Counted from the first letter of the stretch, positions 27,868 through 37,433 are shown. The stretch: 64,000 bases of DNA from Prevotellaceae bacterium (GCA_031262085.1 JAISIN010000005.1:1-64000); one strand, 5' to 3'. Notes: generated by a model from the letters alone, not told the origin. Numbers and translations are program-made.

Positions 27868-28935
27868 TCAATGTAATTTTTCAAACTCTTGCATGCAGTC
27901 AATCAAAGCTTGTACGCTCTCTTTAGGCAAGGCGTTGTAGCACGATGCACGGAAGCCTCCCACCGAGCGGTGTCCTTTCAATCCTACCATGCCGTGTTCG
28001 ATAGCAAACTTCAGGAAGTCGGCTTCCAGCTCCTTGTACTCGGGAGCCATCACGAAGCAGATGTTCATGCGCGAACGATCTTCCACAGCAGCCGTTCCGA
28101 CAAACAGTTTGTTGCGGTCGATCTCGCCATACAGCATGTCGGCTTTCTCGGTGGCACGACGTTCCATCTCCTGCACGCCGCCTTGTGCTTTCAACCAGCG
28201 CAGTGTCAGCAATGCCGAATAGATAGGAACTACCGGCGGGGTATTAAACATGGAGCCGTTGTCAATATGCGTCTGATAGCTCAACATGGTAGGGATGTAT
28301 CGCGACACTTTGCCCAAAGCATCGTTCTTGACGATTACAAACGTTACGCCTGCCATAGCCAGATTCTTCTGGGCGCCGCCATAGATACAGATGTATTTGG
28401 ATACATCGACCGGACGGGAGAATATATCCGACGACATATCGGCGATGGTCGGTACCGACAAATTCAGGTCGTGCTTGATCTCGGTACCGAAGATGGTATT
28501 GTTCGTTGTGAAATGGAAATAATCGACATTTGTCGGAACGGAGAAGTCTTTCGGTACAAAGGAGTAGTTGGCATCGGCAGATGAAGCGGCTTCGACCACC
28601 TCGCCAAAGGCTTTAGCCTCTTTCATGGCTTTCTTTGCCCACGTGCCTGTGTTCAAGTAGGCAGCTCTCTTTTCCAGAAAGTTGTAGGGTATCATACAAA
28701 ATTCGAGACTGGCGCCCCCACCCAAGAAGATAACCGAATAGCCTTCGGGTATGTTAAGCAGCTCTTTAAACAGGGCTACTGCTTCATCAACAACCGGTTG
28801 AAAATCCTTAGAGCGATGGCTGATTTCCATCAGCGAAAGACCGGAACCATTAAAATCAAGAATGGCTTGGGCGGTTTCTTCAATTACTTCGCGAGGTAGA
28901 ATAGAGGGACCTGCATTAAAATTATGCTTTTTCAT
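27868..28935 (-). CDS. serC: Phosphoserine aminotransferase
   Basis: A 355-residue PLP aminotransferase for the second step of serine synthesis. It begins [19 protein letters not shown], with [12 protein letters not shown], the [16 protein letters not shown] segment, the [18 protein letters not shown] stretch with the PLP Asp, and [12 protein letters not shown] carrying the Schiff-base Lys. The C terminus has the [21 protein letters not shown] motif. It is first in the serC-serA-DUF1015 operon. The 267 bp upstream to the helicase gene contain no gene; a possible weak -7 box (TAATTTCG) lies near 28990. Confidence 0.97.
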   Translation of the reverse strand: MKKHNFNAGPSILPREVIEETAQAILDFNGSGLSLMEISHRSKDFQPVVDEAVALFKELLNIPEGYSVIFLGGGASLEFCMIPYNFLEKRAAYLNTGTWAKKAMKEAKAFGEVVEAASSADANYSFVPKDFSVPTNVDYFHFTTNNTIFGTEIKHDLNLSVPTIADMSSDIFSRPVDVSKYICIYGGAQKNLAMAGVTFVIVKNDALGKVSRYIPTMLSYQTHIDNGSMFNTPPVVPIYSALLTLRWLKAQGGVQEMERRATEKADMLYGEIDRNKLFVGTAAVEDRSRMNICFVMAPEYKELEADFLKFAIEHGMVGLKGHRSVGGFRASCYNALPKESVQALIDCMQEFEKLH

Positions 28936-29202
28936 TTTAGCTTGTATTGGTTAAACTTTATAATTATATTTACCATGTCCTAAGACGCGGCGAAATTACA
29001 GAATTATTTCCGTAATTCGATTCTTTCTCTATTAAATTCTGTTTAACTTAAATCTGTCGTTAGAAAACACTCCTTTAAACTCGTTTGCAGAGCTATTGGT
29101 ATTCACGTGTTTAACGTACATACAGCTTTCTATGACCGATTGGGGGTTAATGAATATAGACAACGCATTTGAACAACTTACAGTAACGTATCTGTTTGTT
29201 GA

Positions 29203-30537
29203 CTACTTTGCCTCTTCGAATACGGTTTTCATTCCTTTTATTTTTTCATTACGTATCAGAGTGAGTAACTGACGAACTTTGCTACGCCGGACGGCGACAA
29301 AGGCATAGCGCTCTTTGACGTCGACCTGACCGATGTCGTCGGTTGCCAGTCCACCCTTTTTATAGAGGAAGCCCACAATATCAACTTTGTTCAACTTGTC
29401 TCGTTTTCCCTTACCTATATATATAGTGCTCCATCGCGGCTTGGCAGGCGCAGGCACCACATCGGGAAGGAGGAAAGGTATCGGGGCATTCGGCAGATAA
29501 TCGGGTATCTGCTCTTCCCGATGTAGTAACAGATACGAGTTCCCGGTAGCATGCCAGCGTGCTGTACGCCCGTTGCGATGCGTGAAAGCCTCTTCATTGA
29601 CCGGCAGATGGTAATGCACAATATGCTCTACATCGGGAATATCTAATCCGCGTGCTGCCAAGTCGGTAGAGACAAGTACCGGACAAGTGCCGTTACGAAA
29701 TTTATAAAGCGCCCGTTCGCGGTCGGGCTGCTCCATACCACCATGAAACATATCGCACGGGAAGCGGTTGGCTTGCAGATATCCGGTCACCCGCTCTACA
29801 CTCTCGCGATAGTTGCAAAAGACAAGCGTAGCATGTCCGTTGCTAATCACACACAGCAACCGATAGAGGGTTTCTAATTTATCCTTATCGGGAGAATCGA
29901 CGCGATAGCGTGTCAAGCGGGAAGTGATCTCTGCCATCCTGAAATCGAGCTTCGCCACAACATGGTCGGCGCCCACACCGACAAACAGCGGAATCTCTTC
30001 GGCATCGGTAGCCGATAGCAGGATGCGCTTCTTCAGCGAAGGGAGTTGTCGGACGATTGCCCCCATCTCTTCCTGAAACCCAAGCTCCAGTGATTTGTCA
30101 AACTCATCGATTACCAGCGTAATGACGGTATCGGCATCGAAATGGGCTTTCTGCAGATGGTCGTTCATACGTCCGGGCGTACCAATGATCACCTGCGGAC
30201 GGATGCCTTGCATGGTGCGATGCTCCTCCATAGCCGGTCGACCACCGTAACAGCTCATCGCACGGAAAGAGGTACCTGTCTGCCGGAATACCTGCTCTAT
30301 CTGCAAAGCCAATTCGCGCGAAGGCACCAGTATCAGCGCCTGCACACCTGCCACATCCGACTGCAGCGACTGTATCAGTGGCAACAGGAATGCCAGTGTC
30401 TTTCCCGAACCGGTAGGCGAGAGCAACACCATATCTTTCGATGTGTGATAAGCTTCGATGGCAGTTGTCTGCATCGGCGTCAGTTGCTCTATATGCAGAT
30501 TGGCGAGCAACCGACCTATATTGTTTTCCTTTTCCAT
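29203..30537 (-). CDS. DEAD-box RNA helicase with DbpA-type C terminus
   Basis: A 444-residue helicase. RecA domain 1 has the Q motif (LTPMQTTAIEAY), Walker A SPTGSGKT, VPSRELALQI, GTPGRM, motif II DEFD and SAT. RecA domain 2 has TLVFCNYRES, STDLAARGLDIP and HRNGRTAR. The last ~70 residues (WSTIYIGKGKRDKLNKVDIVGFLYKKGGL) form the small DbpA-like RNA-binding fold, suggesting a ribosome-assembly role. Motif II reads DEFD where the family usually has DEAD; both acidic residues needed for Mg-ATP are kept. It is a single gene between two gaps. Confidence 0.92.
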   Translation of the reverse strand: MEKENNIGRLLANLHIEQLTPMQTTAIEAYHTSKDMVLLSPTGSGKTLAFLLPLIQSLQSDVAGVQALILVPSRELALQIEQVFRQTGTSFRAMSCYGGRPAMEEHRTMQGIRPQVIIGTPGRMNDHLQKAHFDADTVITLVIDEFDKSLELGFQEEMGAIVRQLPSLKKRILLSATDAEEIPLFVGVGADHVVAKLDFRMAEITSRLTRYRVDSPDKDKLETLYRLLCVISNGHATLVFCNYRESVERVTGYLQANRFPCDMFHGGMEQPDRERALYKFRNGTCPVLVSTDLAARGLDIPDVEHIVHYHLPVNEEAFTHRNGRTARWHATGNSYLLLHREEQIPDYLPNAPIPFLLPDVVPAPAKPRWSTIYIGKGKRDKLNKVDIVGFLYKKGGLATDDIGQVDVKERYAFVAVRRSKVRQLLTLIRNEKIKGMKTVFEEAK

Positions 30538-30546
30538 GATTCAAAT

Positions 30547-30589
30547 AAAAAAGTGTCGCCCTACCACCTTTCGCAGGCACGGACGACAC
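30547..30589 (-). terminator. Intrinsic terminator after gdhA
   Basis: On the minus strand GTGTCG (from 30589) pairs with CGACAC (30558-30553), extended by CC/GG pairs, and is followed by six T (30552-30547). It lies 64 nt after the gdhA stop and before the helicase gene. Confidence 0.65.
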
Positions 30590-30653
30590 AAACCACAAAT
30601 ACAAATACAACTAAACAAAGTTTTCTATTTTGTCTATAACAACAAGTCTTTTT

Positions 30654-31991
30654 TTAGATGATGCCTTGTCCCATCATGGCATGAGCTACCTTCATGAAGC
30701 CTGCTACATTGGCTCCTTTCACGTAGTTGATATAGCCGTCGGGGTCTGTACCATACTTCACGCATTGCGCATGAATGGCGTGCATGATGGTATGCAGCTT
30801 AGCATCTACTTCGGCGCTGCTCCAAGTGATGTGCATGGCGTTTTGCGTCATTTCCAAACCGCTGGTAGCCACACCTCCGGCATTGACAGCCTTACCCGGT
30901 GCATACATAATCTTCTTCTCAATGAACAGGTCGATAGCCTCGGGTGTGCAACCCATATTGGATATTTCGCCGACGCACAATACGCCGTTCTCTATCAGTT
31001 GACGGGCATCATCGCCATTCAGTTCGTTCTGCGTAGCACACGGCAGTGCGATGTCGACCTTTACTTCCCACGGACGTTTGTCGGGAACGAAGGTTGCACC
31101 TGGGAATTGCTCGGCATACGGAGCGACAATGTCATTGCCTGTTGCACGGAGTTCCAGCATGTAATCGATCTTTTCGCCACAGATGCCCGCAGGGTCGTAC
31201 ACATAACCGTCGGGACCCGACAGTGTAACGACTTTAGCTCCCAACTCGGTAGCCTTCAGGGCAGCGCCCCAAGCCACATTACCGAAACCGGAGACCGCTA
31301 CTGTTTTATCTTTGATGCTGATACCTTTGGTTTCCAGCATCTGGTTTACGAAATACAGTCCTCCAAAGCCGGTAGCCTCCGGACGAATGAGCGAGCCGCC
31401 AAATTCAAGTCCTTTGCCGGTGAAGGTGCCGGTACATTCGCGTGTTAACTTCTTATACATGCCGTACATATAGCCTACTTCACGTCCGCCTACACCGATA
31501 TCACCGGCAGGTACGTCCATATCGGGTCCCAATTGGCGCCACAGCTCCAGCATGAAAGCTTGGCAGAAACGCATAATCTCGGCATCGCTCTTTCCGCGCG
31601 GCGAGAAGTCCGAACCACCTTTGGCACCTCCCATGGGGAGTGTTGTGAGTGCATTTTTGAACGTTTGTTCAAAGCCCAGAAACTTCAAAATAGAGAGGGT
31701 TACAGAAGCATGGAAACGCACGCCTCCTTTGTAGGGACCAATGGCGTTGTTGAACTGTACACGATAGCCAAGGTTGGTTTGCACTTCGCCGTTGTCGTCG
31801 ACCCATGTTACGCGAAAAGTAAAGATACGATCCGGTTCTACCAAGCGTTCGATAATCTTAGCCTTTTCAAATTCAGGATGTTGGTTGTAAATATCCTCAA
31901 TGGAGAGTAGTACCTCTTTTACTGCCTGAAGATATTCGGACTCACCGGGATGCTTTGCCTCCAAAGAGGCCATAATCTTTTCAATATTCAT
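30654..31991 (-). CDS. gdhA: Glutamate dehydrogenase (NADP-type, hexameric)
   Basis: A 445-residue enzyme that makes glutamate from 2-oxoglutarate and ammonia. Signatures: KGGVRFHASV, LPMGGAKGGSDFSPRGKSD with the catalytic Lys, the PAGDIGVGGREVGYM segment, VAVSGFGNVAWGAA for dinucleotide binding, and AGGVATSGLEM near the C terminus. The length matches hexameric bacterial enzymes of the NADP class. A TATATTTG -7 box on the minus strand lies at 32069-32076, and the transcript ends at the terminator 30547-30589. Confidence 0.97.
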   Translation of the reverse strand: MNIEKIMASLEAKHPGESEYLQAVKEVLLSIEDIYNQHPEFEKAKIIERLVEPDRIFTFRVTWVDDNGEVQTNLGYRVQFNNAIGPYKGGVRFHASVTLSILKFLGFEQTFKNALTTLPMGGAKGGSDFSPRGKSDAEIMRFCQAFMLELWRQLGPDMDVPAGDIGVGGREVGYMYGMYKKLTRECTGTFTGKGLEFGGSLIRPEATGFGGLYFVNQMLETKGISIKDKTVAVSGFGNVAWGAALKATELGAKVVTLSGPDGYVYDPAGICGEKIDYMLELRATGNDIVAPYAEQFPGATFVPDKRPWEVKVDIALPCATQNELNGDDARQLIENGVLCVGEISNMGCTPEAIDLFIEKKIMYAPGKAVNAGGVATSGLEMTQNAMHITWSSAEVDAKLHTIMHAIHAQCVKYGTDPDGYINYVKGANVAGFMKVAHAMMGQGII

Positions 31992-32068
31992 AATATTACG
32001 TTGTATAGAAGGTTATACCATTATGGCGTTTTGACTTACTTTTAGCAAAATGTCACTGAATAACGCCG

Positions 32069-32076
32069 CAAATATA
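32069..32076 (-). promoter_or_regulatory. -7 box (TATATTTG) of gdhA
   Basis: A perfect TAnnTTTG on the minus strand 78 bp before the gdhA start codon. No clear -33 TTTG at the expected spacing. Confidence 0.45.
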
Positions 32077-32174
32077 GGTATACTTTTGAATATAGCGATG
32101 CTTTTCGGCGATATTTTGATTATTTAATATTAAAATGTCAGCAAGTGCCTTTTTCCCGGCATTGTTATAGAGGC

Positions 32175-32213
32175 AAAAAGAGGAGCGTTTGTCTGAGCAA
32201 ACACCCCTCTTTC
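32175..32213 (-). terminator. Intrinsic terminator of the exbB-exbD operon
   Basis: On the minus strand AGAGGGGTGTTTG (starting near 32211) pairs with CAAACGCTCCTCT, loop CTCAGA, followed by a short T-run ending near 32175. It lies about 18 bp after the stop of the last exbD gene. Confidence 0.7.
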
Positions 32214-32230
32214 TTACAAGTATCGGCGTA

Positions 32231-32695
32231 CTACATGCGCGGTTGCGCAGAGTAGTTGATTTTTAGTGCATAGGCTTTACGCAAAGCCTCTTTGATATCT
32301 GTTACGATACCCATCTTTGTATCTTGGTCAACTTTCAAAGAAACCGTCATCTGCGGCTGGTCTTCTTCCTTCATACTGGCACGTTCACCAATAATGTAGT
32401 CTTGAATTTCAGCCACTTCAGCGAAGCTGTCGTTGAGCTGGATGCGACTTTCATTTCCCAGTTTTTTGCGGAACTCGGCAGTAGGTTTTCCTACATAGAT
32501 GAATGTCACCAACGACTTCTTTTCCAGTTTTTCCAATTCGGTAGCTTGCGGAACCTTAAACTCAACCTTCAGTGTCACCTCACGCATGGTTGTTACAATC
32601 ATAAAGAAGAACAACAGCGTGAAGATAAGGTCGGGTAGAGACGAGGTATTCAGGGCGGGCATACCGCGCTTTCCGGTTTTATTAAACTTTCCCAT
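32231..32695 (-). CDS. ExbD/TolR-type biopolymer transport protein (second copy)
   Basis: A 154-residue inner-membrane protein. It has a short cytoplasmic start, one membrane helix (LPDLIFTLLFFFMIVTTM) whose Asp is the proton-path residue of ExbD, and a periplasmic domain with the ALRKAYALKINYSAQ end. It works with ExbB and TonB to power outer-membrane transporters such as the SusC protein. Its start overlaps the stop of the first exbD gene by one base. Paired ExbD copies of this arrangement are standard in Bacteroidetes. Confidence 0.92.
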   Translation of the reverse strand: MGKFNKTGKRGMPALNTSSLPDLIFTLLFFFMIVTTMREVTLKVEFKVPQATELEKLEKKSLVTFIYVGKPTAEFRKKLGNESRIQLNDSFAEVAEIQDYIIGERASMKEEDQPQMTVSLKVDQDTKMGIVTDIKEALRKAYALKINYSAQPRM

Positions 32696-33288
32696 TACTT
32701 CTTATCTCCAAAATTTTTAGGTTCTGCTTCCGATATCTTCTGCGGATAGATCATACGCACTGCTTCTTGTTGGTCTTCACTCAAGGCTGCGTAGCTCTTT
32801 CCCCACTTCTCTTGCGAGATTTCGTTACGGAGTTCGTTGTATGCAGCAACCAATTCGTTTTGTACAGCAATGTAGTCCTTATACGAGGTACCACGGTCGC
32901 ATCGCAGTGAGATGACGTGATTTTTAGTAACCTGCACTGCTCCGAAATAGGGCACATCCACCGATTCTTTCGCAGGCTTGGTCTCGTCATTGTAGGGGTT
33001 CGCAATAAATTCTTTCGCTACATCCTTCAACTGGTTTACGTTGATATAGTCAGGACCGCACATTAGTTGGTCATCCTTGTTGAGGAACACCTTCAAGACA
33101 TTGCGCTCTTTTACTTTATCCGACTCATCATTTTGTTGTGTGGGATCCGGTGGTGGCGGCAAACGTCTCGCCAATCCTCGGTCGGTATCCATAGATGTCG
33201 TAATCAAGAAGAAAATAAGTAGCAGGAATGCGATATCGGCCGTCGAACTTGAGTTAATTTCGGGTACTTTTCTATTACCTTTTGCCAT
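32695..33288 (-). CDS. ExbD/TolR-type biopolymer transport protein (first copy)
   Basis: A 197-residue ExbD protein. The membrane helix reads STADIAFLLLIFFLITTSM with the conserved Asp. The periplasmic domain is longer than in the second copy, with a conserved DRGTSYKDYIAVQNEL. It sits third in the minus-strand operon exbB, small membrane protein, exbD, exbD; the gap to the preceding gene is 11 bp. Two non-identical ExbD proteins may form a heteromeric complex with one ExbB. Confidence 0.92.
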   Translation of the reverse strand: MAKGNRKVPEINSSSTADIAFLLLIFFLITTSMDTDRGLARRLPPPPDPTQQNDESDKVKERNVLKVFLNKDDQLMCGPDYINVNQLKDVAKEFIANPYNDETKPAKESVDVPYFGAVQVTKNHVISLRCDRGTSYKDYIAVQNELVAAYNELRNEISQEKWGKSYAALSEDQQEAVRMIYPQKISEAEPKNFGDKK

Positions 33289-33299
33289 AATCGCTTCTT

Positions 33300-33782
33300 T
33301 TATTTGAATTTTTTGGAGATTCCGAATCCAAACATCAGCAGGATCAGAACTACCATCAGTGTATAAATGGTATAAAGGAACATGTCAGTAAGCTTCAGCC
33401 ACTTATAGACATTTTCTGCTCCGTCGTAGGCAGGCATATTCAAGGGGTCACCGCTACCTACATTCCATGATATAACCATCACCACTACCAGCAAGATGAT
33501 ACCGATAAGTGATTTTAGTGCTTGTACAGGTGAGTCGATAAGCGCGCTAACAAATTGATAGATAGCTCCGATTACCGTAACCAGAATGGTTGTGCCCAGC
33601 AGAACATATATCCAATAAATCAACGTATCTGTATAGGTAGGTTGCGACATGGTAGCGTCGGCAATCACACGTTGATTATCGGGGGCTTCTCCACCGGCAT
33701 AAAACATAACCAGCACGACTATTGTAATAGCCAGCATTACATACAGTACAGCACTTGAAACTTTTTGTATTCTAACTTTCAT
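33300..33782 (-). CDS. Conserved membrane protein of the ExbB/ExbD operon
   Basis: A 160-residue protein with four hydrophobic segments (about residues 11-30, 52-78, 88-105 and 130-155). There is no catalytic motif. This gene is regularly placed between exbB and exbD in Bacteroidetes, so it probably belongs to the TonB energisation complex; its precise role is unknown. It starts 11 bp after exbB. Confidence 0.75.
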   Translation of the reverse strand: MKVRIQKVSSAVLYVMLAITIVVLVMFYAGGEAPDNQRVIADATMSQPTYTDTLIYWIYVLLGTTILVTVIGAIYQFVSALIDSPVQALKSLIGIILLVVVMVISWNVGSGDPLNMPAYDGAENVYKWLKLTDMFLYTIYTLMVVLILLMFGFGISKKFK

Positions 33783-33793
33783 AGTTCAAGTGA

Positions 33794-34576
33794 TTATTTT
33801 TTGTACTTCAGGTTGTATTTGATAACCATATCCAGCATCGTGATGGAAGAGTCTTCCATTTCGCTGGTCAGGGCTTCAATCTTAGAGAGAATGTAGTTAT
33901 AGAATACTTGGAGAATCAAGGCTACAATCAGACCGAAGATCGTTGTGATCAACGCCACTTTCATACCACCGGCAACAACCGTCGGAGAAATATCGCCTAC
34001 TTGCTGGATCTTATCGAATGCCTGCACCATACCGATTACAGTTCCCAAGAATCCCAACGAAGGCGCCATGGCTATAAACAGTGTAATCCACGAGCAGCCT
34101 TTCTCAAGATAGCCTGCTTGTACGCCTCCATACGAAACAACCGATTTTTCTACCACATCTAATCCCTGATCTACACGCATCAAGCCTTGATAGTAGATAG
34201 AAGCTACCGGACCGCGGGTATTGCGCGCAATGTCTTTAGCCGCCTCAATATCACCTTTATCCAACGCAGCCTCGATAGAAGCAAGGAACTTCTTCGTGTT
34301 AATTTCAGCCAAGCTCAAATAGATGATACGTTCGATACAGAACGCCAGACCGATAACCAATGCGATAGCAACGAAACTCATGAAGAAAGCCGATCCTTCG
34401 ATGAATTTCACCTTCAATTCCTTGTGAATACCGGTTTCACCGGCAGCAGGGGCAGCAGCTCCGACGGAAGCCTGTTCTGTTTGAGTAGCGGCAGGAGTGT
34501 CTTGTGCTTGCACTAATTGGGTAGTGCCAAACGTAAGAACTCCCATTACAGCAACAATTGCAAATAACTTTTTCAT
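33794..34576 (-). CDS. MotA/TolQ/ExbB proton channel family protein
   Basis: A 260-residue ExbB homologue. A cleavable-looking N terminus (MKKLFAIVAVMGVLTFGTTQLVQAQ) precedes a linker and three membrane helices: FFMSFVAIALVIGLAFCIERI, ITLFIAMAPSLGFLGTVIGMVQAF (the ExbB signature with GT.GMv.aF) and KVALITTIFGLIVALILQV. It is the first gene of the four-gene operon and, with the ExbD proteins and TonB (encoded at 37434), drives TonB-dependent transport. The N-terminal extension is typical of the Bacteroidetes form. Confidence 0.93.
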   Translation of the reverse strand: MKKLFAIVAVMGVLTFGTTQLVQAQDTPAATQTEQASVGAAAPAAGETGIHKELKVKFIEGSAFFMSFVAIALVIGLAFCIERIIYLSLAEINTKKFLASIEAALDKGDIEAAKDIARNTRGPVASIYYQGLMRVDQGLDVVEKSVVSYGGVQAGYLEKGCSWITLFIAMAPSLGFLGTVIGMVQAFDKIQQVGDISPTVVAGGMKVALITTIFGLIVALILQVFYNYILSKIEALTSEMEDSSITMLDMVIKYNLKYKK

Positions 34577-34654
34577 TGTGTGTCTAATTTTTAAGATTAA
34601 TAATAAAATTATTGATTTTGTTAATTTGCTAACCTAAGTGTCTTCCTCTCTGCG

Positions 34655-34742
34655 CGGAGAGACGGGGATTCGAACCCCGGATACCCTTTAGGGGTATACA
34701 CGCTTTCCAGGCGTGCCTCTTCAACCACTCGAGCATCTCTCC
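34655..34742 (-). tRNA. tRNA-Ser (GGA anticodon)
   Basis: On the minus strand a complete 88-nt cloverleaf: acceptor GGAGAGA (34742-34736) pairs with TCTCTCC (34662-34656), discriminator G at 34655; D-arm with GAGTGGTTGAAG; anticodon loop CTGGAAA flanked by ACGCC/GGCGT-type pairs; a long variable arm (ATACCCC/GGGGTAT type) typical of class II tRNAs; T-loop GGTTCGAATCC. CCA is not encoded. GGA reads UCC/UCU codons. Confidence 0.95.
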
Positions 34743-34850
34743 AGAGAGGCAGATTCATTTTCAGGCACAAATGTATCCTTTTTTTAGTTTTCGCCGCAAT
34801 TTCCTATCGTATTATTTTTGCCAAACCGCTGAAATTAACAATCTTCAACC

Positions 34851-35630
34851 TTATCTAAGTTTTCCGAACACTTCTAAGGCTGTTGTCGAGGTTCGTTCAG
34901 CGACTTTATCGGGCGACGTTTGATAGATTTCGGCTACTTTGTAGAGTACATCGCGTACATGGGCGCTTTCGTTGCGCTTACCTCTATGGGGCATAGGGGT
35001 CAGGTAGGGCGAATCGGTTTCGAGCACGATGCGTTCGAGAGGAATCGTTTCCAGTACTTCGGGCAGCGTAGATTTCTTAAAGGTCACTACACCGTTTATG
35101 CCGAAGAGGAAGCCCGGATATTGCATGATGTATGCAGCATCCTCTATGGTTCCGGTGAAGCTGTGAAAGATTCCGCGTAGCGCAGTGTGGCGATAGGGTT
35201 CCAACACCTTATATATATAGGTGAATGCTTCGCGGCAATGAAGCACCACCGGCAAATTGTATTGCAATGCCAGATTTATCTGCATCTCGAGCGCCTGTTG
35301 TTGTTCTTTCAGGTAGGTTTTATCCCAATAGAGATCCATTCCTATTTCCCCCACAGCTACATAGCGACGTGCCGCATCCAACTCGGCTTCGACTATTGCC
35401 AATTCTTGTCTGAAAGTATCGGTCACAGAAGTGGGATGCAGTCCGATCATCGGGAAGCAGTAATCCGGATAGGCATCGCAGACTTCGAGCAGCGGTTTGA
35501 GTGTGGTACTGTCGATAGCCGGCATGAAGATGCGTGTCACTCCGGCGTTGCGTGCCCGTTGGATAACCTGCGGCAGGTCGTGGGTAAATTCTTCCAGAAA
35601 GAGGTGGGCGTGTGTGTCGACAATGTTCAT
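34851..35630 (-). CDS. TatD family metal-dependent hydrolase
   Basis: A 259-residue TIM-barrel DNase-like protein. Metal ligands: VDTHAHLF at the N terminus, VAVGEIGMDLYWD with the Glu, VVLHCREAF and GIFHSFTG with His residues, and VLETDSPYLTP with the Asp. The family acts as a 3'-5' exonuclease or a D-aminoacyl-related hydrolase. Its ATG overlaps the TGA of the upstream gene (35627-35630), so the two are translationally coupled. Confidence 0.94.
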   Translation of the reverse strand: MNIVDTHAHLFLEEFTHDLPQVIQRARNAGVTRIFMPAIDSTTLKPLLEVCDAYPDYCFPMIGLHPTSVTDTFRQELAIVEAELDAARRYVAVGEIGMDLYWDKTYLKEQQQALEMQINLALQYNLPVVLHCREAFTYIYKVLEPYRHTALRGIFHSFTGTIEDAAYIMQYPGFLFGINGVVTFKKSTLPEVLETIPLERIVLETDSPYLTPMPHRGKRNESAHVRDVLYKVAEIYQTSPDKVAERTSTTALEVFGKLR

Positions 35631-36340
35631 CCTTTCGTATCCTCCTCGCGTTGTTCACCTTTGCGATAATAGTATATCACGCCATAGCTCCGGCACAAGT
35701 CGAGGCGCCGTTGATTGGGGGTGGTCTCTTCAAAAGTTTTCTCCACCTGATTCCAGATGTCGAGTATCAGTTCATCGGCAACAGCCCTCATCGACGATAG
35801 CTCTTCCAAGCTGCGGGCAGTCAGCGATTGCAGGTTTTTCTGTTGGTCGTAACTCTCCCTGAAGATGTCGTAATGCGTTTTGACTTTGGCAATGGTTGGG
35901 TTGTAGATAGGCACTCCTCCATGCGACAGACGTTTTTTTTCACCCTCGATGATATTTTTGCCCCATTGCACCAACGCCGATTCGGAAGAGAGGTCGGGCA
36001 CGTTCATATCATCGGGTACCAAGTTATAATAGGTTTTGTATGCCGGTCGTATCTCGGAACGGATTACTGCCAAGTTGAGCACCTGAATGAAATGCGAGAC
36101 AAACAGGCGTGCCATTCGCACATGGGCTTGATGCTTGCGTCCCGCCTGCGATTGTCGTTCAAAGCAGCCGGCATAGTAGGTTTGCGCCGCGTTAAAACGG
36201 ACTAAAAAGTTTCGCGCTTTGGTTACTGTGCCCAACGACACTGCCAAATGATACACATCTCCATAATCGGCTTTGTTTACCACTGCCCGCAAGGCTCTTA
36301 TTCTTGCCTGATCTGTATTAGGTAATCTCCGGTAGGGCAT
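35627..36340 (-). CDS. Conserved hypothetical protein coupled to tatD
   Basis: A 237-residue soluble, mostly helical protein. It begins MPYRRLPNTDQARIRALRAVV and contains VRFNAAQTYYAGCFERQSQAGRKHQ-type helices, with aromatic and charged residues throughout. I do not recognise a named family, though proteins with this start are common in Bacteroidales next to tatD and the prenyl diphosphate synthase gene. Its stop overlaps the tatD start by four bases. No signal peptide or membrane segment. Confidence 0.65.
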   Translation of the reverse strand: MPYRRLPNTDQARIRALRAVVNKADYGDVYHLAVSLGTVTKARNFLVRFNAAQTYYAGCFERQSQAGRKHQAHVRMARLFVSHFIQVLNLAVIRSEIRPAYKTYYNLVPDDMNVPDLSSESALVQWGKNIIEGEKKRLSHGGVPIYNPTIAKVKTHYDIFRESYDQQKNLQSLTARSLEELSSMRAVADELILDIWNQVEKTFEETTPNQRRLDLCRSYGVIYYYRKGEQREEDTKG

Positions 36341-36360
36341 ATTTCATTTATTATCAATGA

Positions 36361-37338
36361 TCATACATTTCTATGCATCAAGCCGCTTACGATTTTCTTC
36401 AGTTCTTCTTTCCTTTCGTTCTCGACGCCGATCTTTTCCAAGACGCTGACAGCTTGCCGACCATAATTGAGTATTGCCTGTTCGGTCATGTCGCCTACAC
36501 CGATTTCGTTGTACAGCGCCGTTACTCCGGCAATCTTTGCTGCGGGATTGTCGGTCGCAGTAATCTGCATCCATCTATCCAATTCGGCACGTTGTGTGGC
36601 ATTGGCATGCTGCCGGGCTTTTATCAGGAGATACGTTTTCTTGTTGCACAAGATGTCTCCTCCGATATTCTTGCCGAATATATTCGGGTCGCCGTACACA
36701 TCTAACCAGTCGTCTTTCAGTTGGAAAGCCATGCCAGCCTGTATACCCAACTCGTACAATCTATCCTCATCCGCCATGGATGCGCCCCCCAGTATGGCTC
36801 CTATCCTAAGACTTTCAGCCAGAAGCACAGCCGTTTTCAGTCGTATCATCTCCAAATATTCATGTTCGCCGATTGTCGTTCGGTGTTCAAACTCCATGTC
36901 CATCTGCTGTCCTTCGCATATTTCCTGTGCTGCAAGACTAAAGAGTTCTATCACCTTTTTGAGAGACCTGTAAGGCACCTTGCTCATCCATTGATAAGCC
37001 ATTACCAGCATGACATCGCCCGATAAGACAGCCCTATTTTCACCCCATACCTTGTGCACGGTAGGTTTTCCGCGTCGCATGTCGGCATGATCCATCAGGT
37101 CGTCGTGCATGAGTGTGTAGTTGTGGAAGATCTCGATGCCGGTAGCCGGTGCCAAAATACCCTCCGGTTTGGTTTGGTAAAGATTGTATGCCATCATCAT
37201 CAAGACCGGTCGCAACCGTTTTCCCTCCATGCCCAGTACATAGGCTATGGGGGCATAAAGTTCTTTGGGCGTGCGTACAAACGGCAATCCGGCAATGGCG
37301 GCATTTATTTTATCGAGCAACTCGGCATAAGTAAACAT
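36361..37338 (-). CDS. Polyprenyl diphosphate synthase (farnesyl/geranylgeranyl type)
   Basis: A 325-residue all-helical isoprenyl diphosphate synthase that elongates allylic diphosphates with isopentenyl diphosphate. The first Asp-rich motif is LMHDDLMDHADMRRGKPT (DDxxD), the second is QLKDDWLDVYGD; KRLRPVLMM precedes the first. Chain length of the product cannot be told reliably. The 5' untranslated region contains an eight-base homopolymer (C on the coding strand, 37354-37361). The tonB terminator separates it from the upstream tonB gene. Confidence 0.93.
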   Translation of the reverse strand: MFTYAELLDKINAAIAGLPFVRTPKELYAPIAYVLGMEGKRLRPVLMMMAYNLYQTKPEGILAPATGIEIFHNYTLMHDDLMDHADMRRGKPTVHKVWGENRAVLSGDVMLVMAYQWMSKVPYRSLKKVIELFSLAAQEICEGQQMDMEFEHRTTIGEHEYLEMIRLKTAVLLAESLRIGAILGGASMADEDRLYELGIQAGMAFQLKDDWLDVYGDPNIFGKNIGGDILCNKKTYLLIKARQHANATQRAELDRWMQITATDNPAAKIAGVTALYNEIGVGDMTEQAILNYGRQAVSVLEKIGVENERKEELKKIVSGLMHRNV

Positions 37339-37387
37339 AGTGAGCTTTTTTATGGGGGGGGTAACAATTGATTTTTAAGGCTGTAAC

Positions 37388-37420
37388 AAAAAGAGAGGCT
37401 GCTTAGGCAGCCTCTCTTTA
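37388..37420 (-). terminator. Intrinsic terminator after tonB
   Basis: AGAGAGGCTGC and GCAGCCTCTCT form a near-perfect stem with a four-base loop; on the minus strand five T follow. It begins 14 bp after the tonB stop. T-rich flanks on both sides may let it work in either direction. Confidence 0.85.
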
Positions 37421-37433
37421 AACGTTTAAACGA

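Noticed and set aside
29203-30537. DEFD motif as an inactivating change in the DEAD-box helicase
   Set aside because: Both acidic residues needed for Mg-ATP binding are kept and all other motifs are intact, so this is likely a lineage variant.
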